A DNA stretch of 64,000 nucleotides, taken from positions 10,182,931-10,246,930 of the forward strand of contig CAIIXF020000003.1 of assembly GCA_903813345.2 (NCBI GenBank), given 5' to 3'. The first letter of the stretch is position 1, and each line of letters starts with the position of its first letter. The notes beneath the pieces are model-generated. The model was not told where the DNA came from. It did no database searches and saw only the letters and a list, made by a program, of their open reading frames with translations. This document shows positions 1-11,284 of this stretch, in pieces. The translations under genes were made by a program, and so were the position numbers. This DNA comes from Owenia fusiformis (taxonomy: Eukaryota; Annelida; Polychaeta; Sabellida; Oweniidae).

Positions 1-167
1 GACAATTTGGCAATGACGAATATTAATAATGATTTAAACAAAAAAGCTGCTTCAAAACGTGACGGCAAAAAGAGGCATTGAAGGATGAAAATGAATCTTA
101 CCGATTCCGAAGCAACAGTGCAGAATGGGATTAAGAATGTCAGAAGAAGAAATGTACAATAGAGTCA

Positions 168-515
168 CCTTTTTATTTAGTTTAAAGGTGGTCTAAATAC
201 CACTTTTTCATTTAGTATCAAGGTTGTCCATAAATCTTTTTTATTTAGTATAAATATGATCCAAATATCACTTTTTATTTCGTATTAAGGGGTCCAAAAA
301 TCAGTTTTTATTGAGTATAAAGGTGGTCCAAATATCTTTTTTTCTTGAGTATAAAGGTGATCCAAATATCATTTTTTATTGAGTATAAAGGTGGTTCAAA
401 TATCACTTTTTTTTAGTATAAAGGTGGTCCAAAATATCTCTTATTATTGAGTATAAAGATGGTTCAAATATCACTTTTTTATTTAATAAAAAGGTGGTCC
501 AAATAACACATTTTC
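168..515. repeat. AT-rich minisatellite, about 34-bp unit
   Basis: About ten head-to-tail diverged copies of a unit of roughly 34 bp, whose core reads TTTAGTATAAAGGTGGTCC followed by AAATATCACTTTT. Copies differ by substitutions and 1-3 base length changes, so the array is old or evolving by slippage. No coding potential was seen. The flanks 1-167 and 516-1338 contain nothing I recognise. Confidence 0.85.
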
Positions 516-1338
516 AAAAACATGTACACCTTATAGATGAAACAGTGTTCATTTAGGGGAAAGTCACATGAATTTGTTAAAATTGCATAAATTTTACCCT
601 CTCAACAGAAAAAGTTTGATGCTTTGGTGAAAATCAGCAAAAAGTTAATTTTCTAGGTTCAGATTTAGAATGCATTGGGATTTAACATTATTTACTCTCT
701 AAAAACATCGAGTGACTTTGCTTGATATTGCGATATGAAAATTTAAATTATATGACACTTGAACGTATTTTATTCGAATCGAATAATTTAAAACGCTACC
801 CTATACAAATGTTAAAATATGGGTATTGGCATGTATGATTAGACAGCTTAATGCAGTCAATGCTATATCTTTATAAGTGTCTGTGATATACAGGTGCAAT
901 ATAGTACCCCCTGTAGATTTTATTAGGGGGAGGGGTATGAGAAATGCTCTTAGCAGAGTTGCCAAAGAGTGCCGCCCGGCATTCGGTGGTTTTGAGGTTC
1001 CAAACCTCTATTTATGATGGAAAGTTTGAAAAATCATTGTAATCTAAAGAAAACGATCAGTTTGTAACTTTCTGCCAGAAATTTAATTATTTCAATTTGT
1101 TAAGTCCTTTCCGAGAGTGTTGAACACAACGGGCTCGGGCTAACATTTAGTGAGGATGATTTTATGAGAGTGATAACGATGAAAATGAGTGATAACGATG
1201 CATTATTGTAATTGTCTTTCACGAATGTCTTCATGATTCTAAGATAACAATATATCCGATCTTCAAAAGAAATATAGTTTCAATGTCTGTTTTTATATTG
1301 ATGGCTCGAGTTAGATGCGATGAATTCAAGCGCCCTTT

Positions 1339-2598
1339 TTAATTCATACGCTTCTTTAATCTCTCGATTTCTTTCTCATATCTTTCAATTATACAGGGTG
1401 ATCAATAAATAAGGTAAAAGTATCTGGCATTTCTTCAAATTTTACCCAATCCTCATAAACTTTGCACAGAATAATGTTCAAACATTATTGAATTGATATA
1501 TCAAGTTACAGATCAAAGTGATGTGATTGGTTGAAGTTATAGTTGCCATAGCAACAGAAAGCATGATGACCCGGGGCAACAATCAAAAAACTAAATTTTC
1601 AGTCGAAACACTTTTGATAATATATTTCAAATCACAATTGAGAAATGGCATATCATATTCTTATTTCATACTTCATAACTACTCTACTTAATGTCCTTTA
1701 ATTTGTTTTTAACATATAGTTTATGTCTTCTACTCCAGTCTTTGGACACCTTTAAAACCCATTTTCCCATAGCCTGCAAATTTTCAAGACAACTGGCTTC
1801 AAGTCGTCCCATGAGAAACTCTCTCAACTCCCTCTTCAGCTCACCATGACAGTAAAATCATAAAGGGACAAGTCAGGAGAGCATAGTACATGACTTAACA
1901 GTGGGAAACCAAGTGCTTCAATGGTTTGTACCATGACACTAGCATTGTGAGATGGAGCATTATCCCAGTGCAATGTGAAACGTTTTGCAGGCCTCTTAGT
2001 CTTAGCTTCTTCCTCTTTTCTTCTGTGGGTATTATTTTTCATCATTGACCTGTGTCATAGACTTTCTATGATCACATCAGATTTCATTATATATTAATCT
2101 TTTCCATGACATCAAACATCGAATTTGCAAGAAAATATGTAACAATGTAAACAAAGTATTAAAACAATTAATGCTGGCACCCACGTTTATTTCTTTTCAG
2201 TTTGAAAAAGAGGTGCTTTTTATCAATTTTTGTTCAAATTGGACGCAATGAAATTGCCCCGGGTACCCCCGACTCCAGTTGCCATAGTAACTATAATATT
2301 AACCAATCAGATGGCAGAAGTTATATATTTATCTGTTTTAATTAAGAAATGTACAAGGTATATTCTGACCAAATTTCAGGATGTTTGGACCAATATTTAT
2401 AAAATGCCAGATACTTTTACCTTATTTATTGATCACCCTGTAATGTTTCTCTCCACTATTAGTTTCCATTTATTCTCTAATTCTTGTTCTTTCTTTGCGC
2501 TGCTCTTTTTGGTTTCTGCAATTTCTTCTTCCAAGTGCTGTACGGTCATTCCACATATAAGCAGACATTCGTGTCGCCAAGGGTTTTTTCTCAAGCGT
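1339..2598 (-). pseudogene. Host coiled-coil exon split by a mariner insertion
   Basis: Reading on the minus strand from about 2598, an open frame encodes a charged coiled coil (TVQHLEEEIAETKKS, then KKEQELENKWKLIVERNI) up to 2441. It resumes beyond the mariner at 1393 as IIERYEKEIERLKKRMN and ends at a TAA at 1339-1341. With the 1047-bp transposon and one TA copy taken out, the two parts join in frame, so this was a single terminal exon before the insertion. Coiled coils of this kind end the GIMAP proteins in this window, but no GTPase domain is visible upstream, so the gene's identity is unknown. A stop lies just 5' of the segment, so an intron border is needed near 2590-2600. If transcribed, the transposon would truncate the product. 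Confidence 0.5.
1394..2440 (-). mobile_element. Mariner-like DNA transposon, 39-bp perfect inverted ends
   Basis: Both ends begin CAGGGTGATCAATAAATAAG and the terminal inverted repeats match for 39 bp without a mismatch. TA dinucleotides flank both sides (1392-1393 and 2441-2442), the target duplication of the IS630/Tc1/mariner superfamily. A minus-strand fragment at 1836-2045 carries the transposase C-terminus: the second catalytic Asp in HWDNAPSHN and the third in SPDLSLYDF, with exactly 34 residues between them, the DD34D spacing of mariner. The frame breaks shortly after, and the continuation (LKRELREFLMGRLEAS) is in another frame. At 1047 bp it is shorter than a full mariner, so it is an inactive, internally shortened copy. 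It sits inside the coiled-coil exon described above. Confidence 0.9.
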
Positions 2599-3716
2599 TA
2601 AGAGATATATATAGAAACTTTTTAAGAACATCTACTTAGGACCAATACCCACTTGTACAACCACCAAACAGCAAATTTTAATTGTTTGGTAGTAAGTGAG
2701 AATTTTTTCTAACTTAATTTGATGACAAATTCCTCAGGTACGTTATGTCGCCAGAGTGCATAGTGATGTTTTATAAGCATAACTGAAGTAGTTATAGATT
2801 TCAGAACACATCCAAACTTCTTGAAAAGATACCTGTGGGTGTATACTGTATTTTACAAACGTTTCGAGTAATTTAATCCTTTCTAACCTAATAATCAGAT
2901 GCTCGGAACCCATGTCGCCAGTTTTTTTCTAAAATACCACTTTAGATATTTTAATTTCTGGAGAATGCACGAATCACTGAAATGTTTAACCCGAAGTGAT
3001 ATTTCATCAGAAAATGATTTATCAAAATGCATGCAAAGTTTCAAAACTGTATTCTATCCAGAACAAAAGTTATAGGTCATAAAGGTGTCATTTTTCAATT
3101 CAAAAGATAAGGATTTTAAGGTACGTTACAACATTTCCCAACATTTTGTACAAGTTTGATGGAATTAGTAAATAAATTCTTGAATATGACAAGGCGGACA
3201 TTCAATATAATGTGCTCATTACCTTTGTTCGCTCTGTTATATTGCTTTATTGGAACATGTAATGAGTTTTCCTCATGTACGTTGCAATAAGGTACGTTAC
3301 GGAAAGTGCGAAATAAGTTGATTACCTCAGCAATAAATGCTGGAAACTCAGTGGAGGAGATCATCCCGTGATCCCATGATACGCCATACTTTATTTGCAG
3401 TCAAAGGAAATGGGATTTCATCCTAATAATCCCTAAATAATACAGCAATCGCGTAAGTACAACACCTGTATCTTTTGCCTAAGCAAAGCTGGTTAATCAG
3501 CGATCTAGGATATCCCGATTCGGTTGAAAGATATTCTAAATAAACAACTTAATTGGTCATTGTTAAAAAATGATGTCAACTTTTTTCCCAAATCACATAC
3601 GACTTGAGTTTTACATCAATTAAGGTACGTTGCTTTTGATAACGTCGCTTAATACTTGTTTTATTTCTGTCTTAATAGTGGTAACTAACCCGGGAATTCA
3701 CAATTTGTTGCAGAAT
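2599..3716. other. Gene-free stretch
   Basis: AT-rich sequence with no supported exon. The short word AGGTACGTT recurs near 2737, 3119, 3290 and 3623, which may mark an old dispersed repeat. Nothing else was recognised. Confidence 0.5.
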
Positions 3717-3839
3717 ATGGCTAAAACTAAAGCAGAAATTCTAAAAAATTATAGAGAAAGAAAGAAAAGAATCGAGGGACAAAAATACCTTGAAAAGGAA
3801 CGTATCAGAAGAAGATGGAAAACAATTGAAATAATATGA
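3717..3839 (+). CDS. Short basic N-terminal-like ORF, possible exon remnant
   Basis: An ATG at 3717 opens a 40-codon frame that starts MAKTKAEILKNYRERKKRIE and continues with a highly charged helix (YLEKERIRRRWKT) before a stop at 3839. Proteins of unplaced, probably transposon-derived families in invertebrates often begin with a comparable M-x-K/R-x-x-AE-x-x-x-x-YR-x-R-x-K pattern; that is recollection, not a search. No downstream exon was found, since a Tc1/mariner-type element starts 58 bp later. It could be the 5' fragment of a decayed gene or a chance basic ORF. Confidence 0.3.
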   Translation: MAKTKAEILKNYRERKKRIEGQKYLEKERIRRRWKTIEII

Positions 3840-3896
3840 TGATGAAAATCGCCGCCAGTGACATGCAATTGATCTTGCAAAAGTGGAGCACATCTA

Positions 3897-4874
3897 CAGT
3901 GTGTCTCAAAAGAAATGTTACACTTACAAAAAGTTCAATATCTTTCATAATTTTGACTTTTCCCCTAAAATATACTTTGGATACCAAAAGACAAATCTTT
4001 CTCAAATAATTTGACACCATCAGATTCAAAATCTGTCCTTGATTGGCTCCTGGGGATAGCTTTTAATGTCCCATGGTCAAACCTGACTTGCGCCAACTTC
4101 TAAGTGATTGGATGGACCAAATGACAAAGGAGGAACAGTTTCTTTAACATTTAACTTTCTTCTGAGTAGAAGCTTGACTTTTACCTGAGTCATTCTGTAA
4201 TTTTCCTATTTGTCTTACATATGATCATTGGGTCTATCCACATAAACATGATGAAGAAACATGAACATGTTGAGGTCCCCTCAACATGCATGTTCTCCAA
4301 AGCAAATCTGAGATACCCTTGCTTATGCATTGTAATATCACACTGATTCTATCAATTGTTTTTGCAGAAGTTCATAAGGTCAGTTTGCGATGATGTAAAG
4401 CGCTTTCAGAGGCCCTTCAAAAAATAAAGGGTGTTAAGTGGGGTGACCCTGGGGGCCAATCCATTTTGTAATTCAATGCTATCTTCTGATTTCCAAAGAG
4501 ATCTACCAAACAATCTGCCACAAGCTTTTGTACCATCCTGTTGCCATCATAACAAAATTGAACACTCTGACAATGAAATCTTGTATTTTTATCCAGAAAA
4601 GAAACAACTGGATCATTGATCATATCAAGCATCCACACCAAAAAAGAATTGATCACCACATATCCAACCACTGAGAAATTGACGCAAATCAGATTTCACA
4701 TGAGTCTATAAAATCTGTCCTGTGCAGTCAATCATGGACGGATTTTGAATCTGATGGTGTGAATTTATTCGAGAAAGACTGGTCTTTCGGCATATAAGTA
4801 TATTTTGGGGAAAAAGTCAAAATCATGAAAGATATTGAACTTTTTGCAATTGTAACATTTTTTGAGGCACACTG
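3897..4874 (-). mobile_element. Tc1/mariner-type transposon with ~145-bp inverted ends
   Basis: Ends begin CAGTGTGTCTCAAAA (left) and CAGTGTGCCTCAAAA (right, reversed) and stay alignable for about 145 bp as imperfect inverted repeats. TA duplications lie at 3895-3896 and 4875-4876. A minus-strand fragment at 4417-4671 shows a decayed transposase end with DWPPGSPHLTPFIF, matching the WPPRSPDLTPxDF box that holds the last catalytic Asp in this superfamily; here that Asp is replaced. The element is 978 bp, diverged between its ends, and clearly dead. Confidence 0.85.
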
Positions 4875-5827
4875 TAGTGAAAACGTTGGGTAAAATCTTA
4901 AGCTTATTCCAGTGAAGTAGACATTTGACATTTGTAAAGGAACGAAATGTCTTAGATTTAAGCGACGTTCTCTTTCATTTGCCTCTACTATGAAGCATTT
5001 TATGTTTTGTTGTTTTGTTGTTTAAGAAGTTGTTATTGTTTGTAGTTGGTCATATCACGAGTTTATATTCTTCTAAACAAATAAGTAAATGATATTGATC
5101 GAGTTAAAATGTTTTGATAATGATATTAAGATACGTTATTATTTTCAAAGTAATTTTGTATCTCTATTAAAAGATATAAAATGGTTTATGGTGACAATTC
5201 AATGGACAGGAGCTTGTGTTTTAAGACTTTGGACATATTCGAGAAAGATTCGTTGGATTAACAATTGCGTCAATTTTTACTTTAAGCGACGTTGTTTTGC
5301 ACTGACAAGTTTAACTTATTTCTGATTATTACTAGATGTCTTTGCCACATACAAATATAGGATGATTTGAAAGCGAAATCCCACAGTTTCATTGTATGCC
5401 CAAAATAACTTCTCACATGTTGTGTTAAACATCATGAGAAAACATGACAGTGTTGCGTTTTGTAAAACATCTTTTTGAGAAGCGACTGCATTTATGCATT
5501 ACAACGTACTTTTATGTTATTTCTTGATTAAAATGCTTAGTGATTTCCCAAATGCAATTTATAGTTTTGTTTCTTAGTGACCTATAGAATAGAGATTACC
5601 AGAGGAAGACATCGCATATCAAGTTAGCTAAAATCTCCATAGAATAAAAGAGGTATCGAGAACGAATCTTAAACTATACGCTTTTTATAATTTTACACCT
5701 CTTATTTTCAAAATAGTGTAACTTTTGATATATAAAAGTTAAAATGCCAAAACTTGGGGATTTTATAGAGGATACATAAAACAAAATCAAAATCTGAAAA
5801 TGAATGCAATGAAACGAAGTTCATTTT
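4875..5827. other. Gene-free stretch downstream of GIMAP gene 1
   Basis: AT-rich, no exon or repeat recognised. It presumably holds the 3' UTR of the minus-strand GIMAP gene that ends at 5828. No unambiguous poly(A) signal was identified. Confidence 0.4.
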
Positions 5828-7162
5828 TCAAAAGTTTGGAACCTTAAATGTCTCCTTATATGTGGAATGACCGTGTAGCTCTTCAGCTCTGGATTGAAGT
5901 ACCTTTTGCTTCAGCTGAACGCTTCTATTGAATTCCAATTCTAGATTCTTCATTTTATGAGTTTTAACTGCCAGGTCTTCCTTAAATTCTTCCACATCGT
6001 GTACCTTTTGCTTTATCTCCTCATCCTCCCTGATAAGTCTTTTCCGTTCCGCTTCATTTTTCCTATCTTGCTCCTCCTTCTTTTTTCTTTCAATCATCTC
6101 ATTTTCTTCCTCTTTCATTATTTCTGCAAGGCGATGTTTATCAGAACAGAAGTTTGTACCAAGCCCCCATTCGTGTATAGCATTGTAAAGACGAGATGCT
6201 TCGGCCTTCTTATCTTTAGATCTGTTGTCGATTACAAACATTCTCCCAGAAAATTGTTCAAGAAGCTTCGCGATTACCGGTCTTGTTTTAACCGCTTCGG
6301 AAAACAATTTCTCACATTCTTGTCGATATTCTTCCTCACTAAAGTCATCGTTCATGTCATGTTTTATGGCATCCCCATTGGTAAATAGTAGGATGGCAAA
6401 GCTAGTAAACCTTTCCCCAAATAGTTTCTTTATTTCAAAGATAACATCCTCGTCTGCCTTTGTAAAACGGTTGAATTTTAACACAATCAGGAATACATGT
6501 GGACCAGGAGTTGCAAGTTGTAGTGACGCTGCGATTTCTTTCCTTATTTCGTTCTGATCTGCACCAGTATCCATAAATCCTGGTGTGTCGACAATCTTGT
6601 AAGACATTGAACCGTTGATATATGTATTACAATCACAATCTGATGTGATTGAATTAACACTTGCCTCAGCTCTGAAATACCTCCTTCCACCCATTAGAGT
6701 GTTAGCCGTCGAACTCTTACCGACCCCAGTCTTTCCAATAAGAACAATTCGCACTGGCGTACCTGAAAATGAATCTTTATTTGTATGTATATATGGACTA
6801 AGGGAAGCTATCTGAAGAAAGATGTGTGTAGTTGTGTAGTGAATACCCTGGTCGCTCAAATGTTAGGGAGGCTGATCCCATTCATCCATTAGTATCATAA
6901 CAAGATTAATTAACCTAATTCGAGTCGATTTTACACTAAACGGTATATCTTTAGAAATTTCTGTGAATTCATTGATGGTATCCTCAAATTGTCATTCAAA
7001 AGTATTATCTAACATATGAATGCTAACCTTGATATTTCGGTATATTAAGTGGGCGCAATATTTCCTGATTTTCGTCAGGCTGCCCCAATTGCTGATGGCA
7101 AAGAGAAAGGTAGTCATCTAATGCTTTGAATGATTTCGCCCTTACATCCGGGTCGTCGTTTC
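5828..7162 (-). CDS. AIG1/GIMAP-family GTPase, gene 1 (5' end not found)
   Basis: Two exons are visible. Exon 7028-7162 runs from an acceptor (TCTGACAG) to a donor (CAAG/GTTAGC) and encodes 44 residues beginning NDDPDVRAKSFKALDDYLSL. The terminal exon 5828-6762 begins after ATTTTCAG. Both borders are phase 1 and join to give KYQ-GTPVRIVLIGK. The terminal exon holds the AIG1 GTPase domain: G1 P-loop [10 protein letters not shown]3 DTPGFMD, the family-specific box [15 protein letters not shown], a G4-like LFTNGD and a G5-like VIDNRSK. A charged coiled coil (roughly the last 110 residues) follows, ending in VPNF-stop. GIMAP proteins bind GTP and self-assemble on membranes or lipid droplets, and many respond to immune challenge (family knowledge). 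No start exon could be found between 7163 and 8900. Reading upstream through the acceptor gives an ATG at 6859, but that stretch is intron. Confidence 0.88.
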
Positions 7163-7199
7163 CTGTCAGAGCAAAAATATAATGGTGTTAATGTATAAT

Positions 7200-7270
7200 A
7201 GGGTGTCAATTAAGTCTCCACACGCGTACTTTTACTTTGTATTACAATAAAGAGACTTGATGGACACCCT
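7200..7270. repeat. Tiny mariner-type MITE
   Basis: About 70 bp bounded by inverted GGGTGTCAATTAAGTCTC and its near-complement (GAGACTTGATGGACACCC), with TA on the left side. It is the two ends of a Tc1/mariner-type element with almost no interior. Confidence 0.55.
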
Positions 7271-7403
7271 GTACTTTGATTACTCGCTATACAGTGTGGT
7301 TAACAAATTTTGGAACACCGATTAATCATATGCAGGATATCGTTTTCGCTGAGATACATTTATACATATAAGTATGGTTCAGTCAATTTTATCTCCAGTA
7401 AAA

Positions 7404-7785
7404 CTATACACTGGGAGATATGCTGAGTACTACAATAACGCAAAATTAGTACTAAATTAGCACTCTGGCAAAAGCGCGCTCATGAGCACTCATGCCCTAA
7501 GAGCTAATTTAGTACTAATTCATGATATGAGTACGCATTTAGTACTAAAACATGCACTTAATCAGTGCTCATAGTATGAGTGCTTATTGACTAATAAAAA
7601 ATCAATGAAATTAGTGCTATTTTATCACTCATCATATGATAAATCATTTAGTACTAAAAATGCAATAAATCAGCACTTATGTCATTAGTGCTCATTTAAT
7701 ACTAATATTAACTGAAATGAGTACACAATTAGCGCTATTGCCATGAGTACTATTTTAGTACTCAGCATATTATCTCCTTGTGTAG
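7404..7785. mobile_element. Foldback element built of AGTACT/AGTGCT words
   Basis: The outer ~35 bp are inverted repeats: CTATACACTGGGAGATATGC on the left, with its near-complement ending TATCTCCTTGTGTAG on the right. The interior is a dense series of the self-complementary words TTAGTACTAA, AGTGCT and AGCACT in both orientations, so the whole segment can fold back on itself in many registers. There is no coding capacity. It looks like a non-autonomous foldback/MITE that has not been placed in a family. It lies just upstream of GIMAP gene 1. Confidence 0.65.
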
Positions 7786-8593
7786 TTGGAATAGTATGGT
7801 AATGTAATAGTCACTCTTTTACAAAATTTCTGATGTCATAAGTCATGTTCTGATCCATTATTCGCAGCTTCATTGAGGTTTTTGTAATGTATTGAAAACC
7901 ACGTGGTCAATCGAATTATTCTGACAACTGGCCGAAGCATGATCTTTTACAAAGAAATAATTTAGCACAAATTACTTCCTAACTTGAAATCTACTTCAAT
8001 TTTGACAAAATAAAGCACTCTTTGCAATGGCTATTTTACTTATAGTTTTGTATGAATTCTGTTGGAATCCAGTTCTGATCCAATACGAAGTTTTCGAAAA
8101 GGGCGCAGAAGATAGTTTTTCTTCAAAGTTTAAATTAAGGCTTCTAAAAATTATCTGGCATAGTCTTAACCTTCTGATATTTTCAATTCACGCACCTCCA
8201 TTTTGTTTACTTAAAGATTCAAAATATCACTTGGGAACTGACCGGAGCTAGGATTGCTATCGAAGCAGATCAGTTAGTTGCACTGAATAATCAAAACGTT
8301 TTCAGATATGGTATCAAATTTTGTTATTGTATACTATTTATTGTATTGTATACTACTTTTACTGCATACTTGTGTTATGGCATTTATATTGTAATCTATT
8401 AATATTATATATTTATATGTTTTATATGATCTATAATTCATATTTCAATGTTGAATTGTTGTTTATTATTGTTACAAGCTCAAGATCACAATGTTCTATA
8501 TACACGGTGTTATAGCATGACGGTTATATACGACAAGGCGATTTGCAAAATTTTGCAGTAATGATACGAGAAATGACGTATGGGAAAAGTAGC
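7786..8593. other. Gene-free stretch
   Basis: AT-rich sequence; the segment around 8310-8420 is strongly T/A-rich. No exon, RNA gene or repeat was recognised. Confidence 0.4.
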
Positions 8594-10165
8594 ATGTCCT
8601 CTTTTTCGCCTGTTGGCAAGATTCACAGGTAAGATTTCCTTTTCAACTAGTTTTATTCGGTGACGTATAAATGGATGTTATAAGGACTGGGTCATATCTG
8701 CTAGGTGGTCTACAAGAAGCAGAATATTATAAGCTGTATATAAGCCTCAGAGCCACTCAAAATATTAACTGTAAGTACACTGTGTATAAACAAGCCATAA
8801 AATGACAAATCCAGATTAGAAACGTGGTGTATATTGTAAATAATAAGGTTCATTGTCGTTAGACGACTACGTATAATTTCTATCGAATTCTATGGACGGT
8901 AACGTATTTTACAGGGTGACCCAAAAAAATGCAACCCTCCATTTCTTCAATATTTTTCTTAAATGGAGATTAATTGTTCAGAAATTCGGCACACAAGGAC
9001 TTCATTCAATGTGGGATCCTCTGGCAAAGTGTTATTAACCATAGTCTTATATTGATAGAGTTATGGTTGTTTCAAAATATGCTCCAGATGTCATCAATTT
9101 CCCTGAAAACAAACTTGGAATGTTCAAGGAAAACTGTTCATAACACGGAAGCATTCTTCCCCATGGGTATGGCTCAAATTTTTGCAGCCATTGCTTATTG
9201 GAGTTCTGCATTTGCGGTAGGGTTATTTCCATACACATTATCCTTTAAATAACCCCATATATAGAAGTCAGGGGCATTGAGATCAAGACTGTGGGATAAC
9301 CATGGGTTCTCCGTCCTAGGAGAGATAATCTTCTCATAGAAATGACTTTTGAGCCAGGCTATGCTATCATTAGAAGTGTGAGGAGTAGCTCCATCCTTCT
9401 AGAACCACTGTTCTTGTCTATTGAAGCCTCTATTTCACTCTTGAACTGCCTAGAACTTCCTGGGAACGCCAATATTGTGCTGTGTGTTAACAGTAACAGT
9501 GTTGCCATTATCAACCTCAAACCGAAAGGGGCAGATGATTTCATGTTTAGAAATTGGCATCCCCAGCTGTGCATTTAGCAGAATGAAGGGGCCTTTGAAG
9601 CACTTCATCTGGAATTTGTGATCCCAGAAAACATTATTTCCTGAGTTTACATGTTCAGAAAGAAGGGAATGTGATTCATCCAAAAACCTAACATTGGAAA
9701 TGGATGACATTTGGAGCATATTTTGGAACGACCATAACTCTATCAATATAAAACTATGATTATTGAAACTTTGCCAGAGGATCCCACATTGAATGAAGTT
9801 TTTGTGTGCCAATTTTAAGAGCAATTAACCTTCATTTAAGAAAGATATTGAAGGAATGGATGGTTGCATTTTTTGGGTCACCCTGTATTATAGTTGTACA
9901 TTAGATATTTAGCGGACGGTTACGTGCATGTACACCTTTCAAGTCAAGATTGCTAGATCTGATAGCCACTTTCCATGCTATTGTTATAATGGATAAGAAA
10001 TGGAATATTGAATTTCTTATATTTGTTTCCAGGACTCGCAAGAGACGTTCTTGTTTGAGCTTCTATAGGGCAAGGAAAAAACGGTGGCTTGCTTTATTTA
10101 TGAAACCATTGAGAGTGAAAAAGATAGCAATGAAGAGGCAAAGAAGATTTAGCATCAAGTACTAA
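8594..10165 (+). CDS. Speculative two-exon small basic protein
   Basis: An ATG at 8594 starts MSSFSPVGKIH and runs to a consensus donor (CACAG/GTAAGA) at 8628. A good acceptor (TTTGTTTCCAG) at 10032 opens a second segment to a TAA at 10163-10165. Joined, the two give 56 codons including the stop, in frame. The product is very basic (RTRKRRSCLSFYRARKKRW and later KRQRRF). A mariner-type element sits wholly inside the proposed intron. No family is recognised. The case rests only on two splice-like sites and frame agreement, which can arise by chance. Confidence 0.18.
8912..9885 (-). mobile_element. Tc1/mariner-type transposon with ~190-bp inverted ends
   Basis: Ends start CAGGGTGACCCAAAAAAATG and stay alignable as inverted repeats for about 190 bp. 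TA lies at 8910-8911 and 9886-9887. On the minus strand a decayed transposase is readable in pieces: VRFLDESHSLLSEHVNSGN resembles the first-Asp block (F-x-DE-x-HF-x-L-x-G-x-VN) of the same family as the 3897-4874 element, and a later piece (LKSHFYEKIIS, then LNAPDFYIWGYLKDNVYG) resembles the block around the last Asp. The pieces are in different frames, so it is inactive. Length 974 bp. Confidence 0.85.
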
Positions 10166-10796
10166 TGAAGATGACAAAAATAATAACAATGAATCGGGGT
10201 TTCATATTTGAATGAGGTTGCGTAACCATCAATTTTTTAAGTAACCTCAAATTCAAAATACATTATTATGGCTCGAGTAGAACATATTTGGTGGTTTCAA
10301 ATGCTCAATTGGCTTTGTATGATCGTATGTAGGTTACATCTATATACCCCAAGGTTGTTAGTCAATGTAGACCATGCCCTAACGACAAAAAATTCACACT
10401 CGATAGTTTTTTGCTTATTTCAGGTTATCCCCGGGCATCAATTTTTTCAAGACTATGTTCAAAATATACCTTACTGAATGCATCACCGAATGCGATGCTT
10501 ACATAAATCGTTCATCCTTTCATTGATACATAGTTGTAGAAAATAATTCAACAACCTTAGTTTTCTGTTCCATCGCGGCTATTTTATTGGACAAATCAGT
10601 GAACGTAGACGTCCAACCTCGTTTTCAGAGGTGGCGTAACCGTCATGCTATAAAAGGGCGATATATGTTCTAATAATATCATGTTTTTGTCAACATAACT
10701 GATGAGTCATACACGTGTGACTGAAATGAGCTAAACATAGATGAAAATAAGACATAAACAACATGTCATGTGACTCTGGAGAACATTCCAATTTCT
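9888..10796. other. Stretch without a recognised gene
   Basis: Apart from the speculative exon at 10033-10165 nothing is supported. It is AT-rich with no recognised repeat. Confidence 0.4.
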
Positions 10797-11231
10797 AAAG
10801 CTACGTTCACACCAATGGCGCTTTGATGGCGCTTTAAAACGGCGTGTAAAGCGTAACAAAACTTGATTAAAGCGTCGGGGTCGTAATAGTTCGTAGCGGG
10901 ATATTCAGCAAGAGCGCCAAACATTTTTAAAGCTACTTTCACACCAACGGCGAATGCCACGATTTAAATTGTTTACTTTTCCAAAAATATCACGATTTCC
11001 TAAGTAATGTTACACTCTGATAAGCTCTGATACGCTCTGATTTCCCGACTTGTTACGGTTCCTCAAGCTATGATCCCGCTTCGACCAGGCTTTGTTACGC
11101 TTAAAATCACGCTTTGGTAAGCATTATTACGGTTTGATGCGAGTATGACGCTTTAATCAGGCTCTGATACGCCAAGCTCTGTTGTGCATTTTCGAGATCG
11201 CTTTTATCTGACGCATTTGATCAAATGGCTA

Positions 11232-11237
11232 TATAAA
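11232..11237 (+). promoter_or_regulatory. TATA box inside the element
   Basis: TATAAA lies 48 bp before the ATG at 11285, in a short segment (about 11225-11290) free of the AAAGCGT words that fill the rest of the element. The spacing suits a promoter for the small ORF. Inference from position only. Confidence 0.35.
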
Positions 11238-11284
11238 GATGCAGTAGATCCATAAAACCATTGCATCTTTGACTCGAGAAGACG

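Noticed and set aside
168-515. CRISPR array from regularly spaced repeats
   Set aside because: The whole unit is repeated with no unique spacers; it is a minisatellite in a eukaryotic genome.
6763-6859. ATG at 6859 as the start of GIMAP gene 1
   Set aside because: The stretch lies upstream of a clear ATTTTCAG acceptor, and a matching phase-1 exon exists at 7028-7162, so it is intron.
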